This document shows, one piece after another, positions 60,717 to 64,000 of a stretch of 64,000 bases of DNA. Below the pieces are notes generated by a model, which saw nothing but the letters and a program-made list of their open reading frames with translations, ran no database searches and was not told the origin of the DNA. Source of the DNA: Bacteroidota bacterium (GTDB lineage Bacteria; Bacteroidota; Bacteroidia; Bacteroidales; WCHB1-69); the NCBI GenBank assembly GCA_017860455.1, contig JAGDMF010000004.1:1-64000 (forward strand), read 5' to 3'. Position 1 is the stretch's first letter. Each line of letters starts with the position of its first letter. The position numbers and the translations under genes are program-made.

Positions 60717-61757
60717 TTAGAAATATGAATTTACAGCAAATTTATATTGTTCAATAAATATTTTTTTAAAGTTAGAAATATTATTTTGTTCATAAAATAA
60801 TAACATTGCTTTTTTGTAATCTAAAGAATCCACTGTCCTGAATGAAATTGGACAATAATTAAAGTTGATAAGTATGGCATTACTTACAATTCTAGCTGTT
60901 CTTTTATTCCCATCAACAAAAGGTTGAATATAAGATATTAATAATAAAATTAGTAATGCTTTCTCAAAAATATTGTCTTTATAATTCACCAAATTACACA
61001 TATTTGTAAGTGCTTCCTGAATTTGAAAGTAGTTATATAAAGGCCTGTAATTTGTTCCAGAAATTCCAACTCTACTTTTTCTAATTCTTTTATCATCTAT
61101 TAATTCTTTGATCAAAAAAGAATGAATATCTTCGATCTTTGAAATTTTTAATGGAATAATATAATCAGGATGTTCAATTATAAAGTCTATTGCATCTTTG
61201 TGATTGAGTAGCATTATAGCCTCCTCTTTTGTTTTACCTGCCGCAGTTTCCTTTTCTAAAAGTAATCTTTCTGTTTCCAAAAGGGAATATGTGTTTCCCT
61301 CTATCTGAGATGATTTCCAACTTAAATCAATCGCAAGTCGTTCTAGTTCTTTCCTGCGTTCAAGTGCAGAGAGTTTTAAAATATTGTTTTCAAATTTATT
61401 TTGAAATTGATTTAATTCGTTTAATTCAATCGTTGTAAAAATCGAATTTTCTTGAAGAAGATCAGAAATAAGCTGAAAATTATAACTGTCGTTGATTATT
61501 CTTTCATCAATCTCCTTTTCAAAATAGATATCCATGTCAATGGGGCAAACCATTTTGTATAAAGGAGATAGAAAATATTTTCTAGATTTCCCGTTTCCTT
61601 TAATTCTTAATATATTTTGATTGATTAATTTTGTAAGAATTCTCTTAGTTGTAGCATAACTAATCAATGAAGATTTAAATTCAAAAATTTCTTTTGAAGA
61701 TAAATCAGGTTTTTCCTTCAAAAGTTCAATAATTTCTAATTCATTTTTTTCTAACAT
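60717..61757 (-). CDS. Fic family protein with N-terminal winged-HTH; catalytic His replaced by Gln
   Basis: IQPFVDGNKRTAR (Fic core HPFxxGNxRxxR); SSQIEGN inhibitory-type motif; wHTH-like N-terminus; start trimmed to 61757. Confidence 0.85.
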   Translation of the reverse strand: MLEKNELEIIELLKEKPDLSSKEIFEFKSSLISYATTKRILTKLINQNILRIKGNGKSRKYFLSPLYKMVCPIDMDIYFEKEIDERIINDSYNFQLISDLLQENSIFTTIELNELNQFQNKFENNILKLSALERRKELERLAIDLSWKSSQIEGNTYSLLETERLLLEKETAAGKTKEEAIMLLNHKDAIDFIIEHPDYIIPLKISKIEDIHSFLIKELIDDKRIRKSRVGISGTNYRPLYNYFQIQEALTNMCNLVNYKDNIFEKALLILLLISYIQPFVDGNKRTARIVSNAILINFNYCPISFRTVDSLDYKKAMLLFYEQNNISNFKKIFIEQYKFAVNSYF

Positions 61758-61760
61758 AAT

Positions 61761-61848
61761 TATAAGTATTGAGCTCACAAAAATAAACATTTTAGCTCAA
61801 TTATTTTCATTTTTGAGCTTTATTTTGTAAAATAATGAGCTACAAAAT
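61761..61848. repeat. Four AGCT-core sites with exact 22-bp spacing (putative operator iterons)
   Basis: AGCT at 61772, 61794, 61816 and 61838 in ttgagctca, ttagctcaa, ttgagcttt, atgagctac. Confidence 0.75.
61778..61785 (-). promoter_or_regulatory. -7 element (TATTTTTG) of the Fic gene
   Basis: caaaaata on + strand, between iterons 1 and 2. Confidence 0.5.
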
Positions 61849-61855
61849 TAATTTT

Positions 61856-63853
61856 TTATTTTTTGACTACAAATTTTCGGTAAATAGGATGAGTTGGTGT
61901 TGTGATTTTTAACAGATATACACCAGAATTTAAAGTAGTTACATTAATATTGGTTTTATAACCTTCTAAATTTTGCACCAATTTGCCCTGCAAATCATAA
62001 ATCTGTGTTTGTATTATTTGAACTCCATTTTCCGGATACAAACTTAAAATGTCAGAAGTTGGATTGGGATAGATTCTTACATAATCATCATTTGATTGTT
62101 CAAAATCAGCGATTCCAACTTCATTAGAGGAAACAATATTGGATCTGGAGGATGTTATAGATTTTGTCGGATTACAAGGTGTTGGAGTTATCACTTCTAC
62201 TTGATAATATACCGTTCCTGAAGGAGCGTTTAAATCAGTATATTGCGTACTGGTACCGGATGTGGAACCTAGTAATGCCAAATTGGAAGAAGTAGTACCT
62301 CTATAAATGTTGTAGGAGGTTACATCAAATCCGAAATAGGGTTCCCAAATTAGATTGTAAGTTGTTCCAATCCCCTGATTGATGGCAAGATGCATTGTTT
62401 TGTGCGGTTCACTTTTTTGTGATTCAATTCCACAAATATCTTTCATTGCAATTTTATATTGATTAGATTGTACCGTTGGATTGGAACTGAGATCTTCAAA
62501 AAGGGACGTTTGGGTGTAAGGGATCACTCCAATCATTTGATAGATGTTTGATATGGTTGTTTCTCTGTAAATGTAAAATGAATCCACAAAATCGATTTCA
62601 GGTTTTTCCCATGCAATCAAATTTTTATTATTCTCGCTTACACCTACTATACAAATCTCTGGAGCACTCATAGGAACTACAGAAATGGTAACGGAAGAAG
62701 TGGCACTGCATCCATTTTGAATCGAAGCTGTTACAGTATAAGTAGTTGTTTGTGAAGGAGCTGCGATTGGGTTTTGACTATTCGGATCATTTAAACCTGT
62801 CACAGGAGTCCAACTAAATTGATCAAAATGCACCTTTTTTACAATATGCCCTTGTTCTCCAACACTATAACATACCTGATCACTACCAAAACTGATTCCC
62901 AATAGTGTTAGGTTGGGATTATAATTGGAGTTCCAATTGGTGCCATCAGAAGTTGTTAATATGGTATTTTGTCCTGCAATATAACCTATGCCTATTGAAT
63001 TAAATTCAATGGATCTTAGATGATTCACTGTTCCTGAAGTTTGTAAAATCCAGTTTTCTCCGGCATCAATGGTCTTAAGAATAGTGCCATTATCCCCTAT
63101 AGCAAATCCTATATTGCTAGAAATAAAATAAATATCATGTAAAGTTTCGGATGTATTGCTGGTTTTTGGACTCCAGGTAAGACCGGCATCAATTGTTTTT
63201 AAGATAGTTCCGGAACTACCTACTATAAATCCGGTTGCAAGACTTGTAAAATAAACACCGTATAAAGTCTGTAAAATGCCACTATTTAATGTTGTCCAAT
63301 TAAATCCACCATTCGTTGATTTTCCAATGGTGCCAAAACTTCCAACAACATAACCAGTCGATGGAGAAACGAAAAAAATATCATTTAAATTTCTACTGAT
63401 GGGATTATCTCCAAATGAGCCAGAATATATGGAATCCCCATGAATGATGCTGATCATTTCAATCGTCATCCCCTGAAAAGTAGCACTTCCCACAAAAAAA
63501 CCTAAAGTATCATTAAAAAAGCGAATTTTATTCAATGAAACAGAAACACCTGGGGCTGATGAGGTTTGAACGGACCAGGTTTGACCTCCATCTATTGTTT
63601 TTGCCAAAACAGCACTGTTAACATTATCCCCAACAATATAGCCCAAATCATTATTAATAAAACAGGTAGACTTCAATGAAAAACTGTTAAGTTGGGTGTA
63701 ATTTATAGAATTCCAGCTTGTAGTTGGGGTTAAAGTGACTGACTCACCACAGGTGATACTTTGATTATTTCCAGCTGAAATGACACATTGAGCTAGTCCA
63801 AATTGAAATCCCCAAAAAAGAAAAATCCCTAAAAAAATAGTTTTCGTTTTCAT
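61856..63853 (-). CDS. Secreted YCF48/BNR-like beta-propeller protein with Ig-like, FnIII-like and T9SS type A domains
   Basis: Repeats GTILKTIDAGLTW; C-terminal RIYPNPTSDILSLYP...GVYLLKITTPTHPIYRKFVVKK. Confidence 0.85.
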   Translation of the reverse strand: MKTKTIFLGIFLFWGFQFGLAQCVISAGNNQSITCGESVTLTPTTSWNSINYTQLNSFSLKSTCFINNDLGYIVGDNVNSAVLAKTIDGGQTWSVQTSSAPGVSVSLNKIRFFNDTLGFFVGSATFQGMTIEMISIIHGDSIYSGSFGDNPISRNLNDIFFVSPSTGYVVGSFGTIGKSTNGGFNWTTLNSGILQTLYGVYFTSLATGFIVGSSGTILKTIDAGLTWSPKTSNTSETLHDIYFISSNIGFAIGDNGTILKTIDAGENWILQTSGTVNHLRSIEFNSIGIGYIAGQNTILTTSDGTNWNSNYNPNLTLLGISFGSDQVCYSVGEQGHIVKKVHFDQFSWTPVTGLNDPNSQNPIAAPSQTTTYTVTASIQNGCSATSSVTISVVPMSAPEICIVGVSENNKNLIAWEKPEIDFVDSFYIYRETTISNIYQMIGVIPYTQTSLFEDLSSNPTVQSNQYKIAMKDICGIESQKSEPHKTMHLAINQGIGTTYNLIWEPYFGFDVTSYNIYRGTTSSNLALLGSTSGTSTQYTDLNAPSGTVYYQVEVITPTPCNPTKSITSSRSNIVSSNEVGIADFEQSNDDYVRIYPNPTSDILSLYPENGVQIIQTQIYDLQGKLVQNLEGYKTNINVTTLNSGVYLLKITTPTHPIYRKFVVKK

Positions 63854-63893
63854 AACAATTTATTTTATTGATGATTACAGTTTTTATGATTGG

Positions 63894-63901
63894 CAAATAT
63901 A
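63894..63901 (-). promoter_or_regulatory. -7 element (TATATTTG) of the propeller gene
   Basis: caaatata on + strand. Confidence 0.5.
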
Positions 63902-63958
63902 TAAAAATTATTTAGATTCAACCATATTTTTAAAAAATAATCTATAATGAAATACTTA

Positions 63959-64000
63959 TGTGCTAATTGGGCTAAAGGCGAAGGGCTAAAGGCTAATAAG
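63959..64000. repeat. Start of a compound array (atgtgcta then ggctaaa heptads), runs off the window
   Basis: atgtgcta attgg... ggctaaa ggcgaag ggctaaa ggctaat aag. Confidence 0.7.

Noticed and set aside
61761-61848. Iterons as a plasmid/phage replication origin
   Set aside because: No Rep protein or DnaA-box cluster; placement over the Fic promoter fits an operator better.
1-64000. tRNA, rRNA, IS element or prophage
   Set aside because: No cloverleaf or rRNA sequence, transposase or phage structural ORF recognised on either strand.

Overview
This 64 kb AT-rich window looks like chromosomal DNA from a member of the Bacteroidetes. Support: many TAnnTTTG-type -7 promoter motifs, T9SS/CHU_C C-terminal sorting domains, and lineage-typical DUF3078, DUF4271, DUF4292 and DUF4293 proteins. 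Most of it is housekeeping: rpsT, mtaB, arginine decarboxylase, htpG, cutC, nnr, M16 peptidases, rlmB, topA, ribF-like, pheT, rnpA, hemD, panB, cstA, guaA, oxyR, mnmE, pfkA, queG, kdsD-like and rluD. Accessory parts include a three-gene hybrid histidine-kinase operon, a two-radical-SAM/SDR/GT2/aminotransferase operon, and large secreted T9SS proteins. The non-routine signals are: (1) seven intergenic loci filled with degenerate tandem arrays of strictly 7- or 8-bp 'words', some shared between loci, which abut stop codons and in two cases supply the last codons of genes (rnpA and a DegT aminotransferase); (2) a wHTH-Fic protein whose catalytic His reads as Gln, preceded by four AGCT-core sites spaced exactly 22 bp apart over its putative promoter; (3) a near-textbook OxyR tetra-site in the oxyR/ferredoxin divergent promoter; (4) a RibF that stops before the riboflavin-kinase domain; (5) a YCF48-like propeller apparently inserted inside an Ig-like domain. 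No tRNA, rRNA, CRISPR array, IS element or prophage was recognised. All family calls come from reading motifs by eye; no database search was run.
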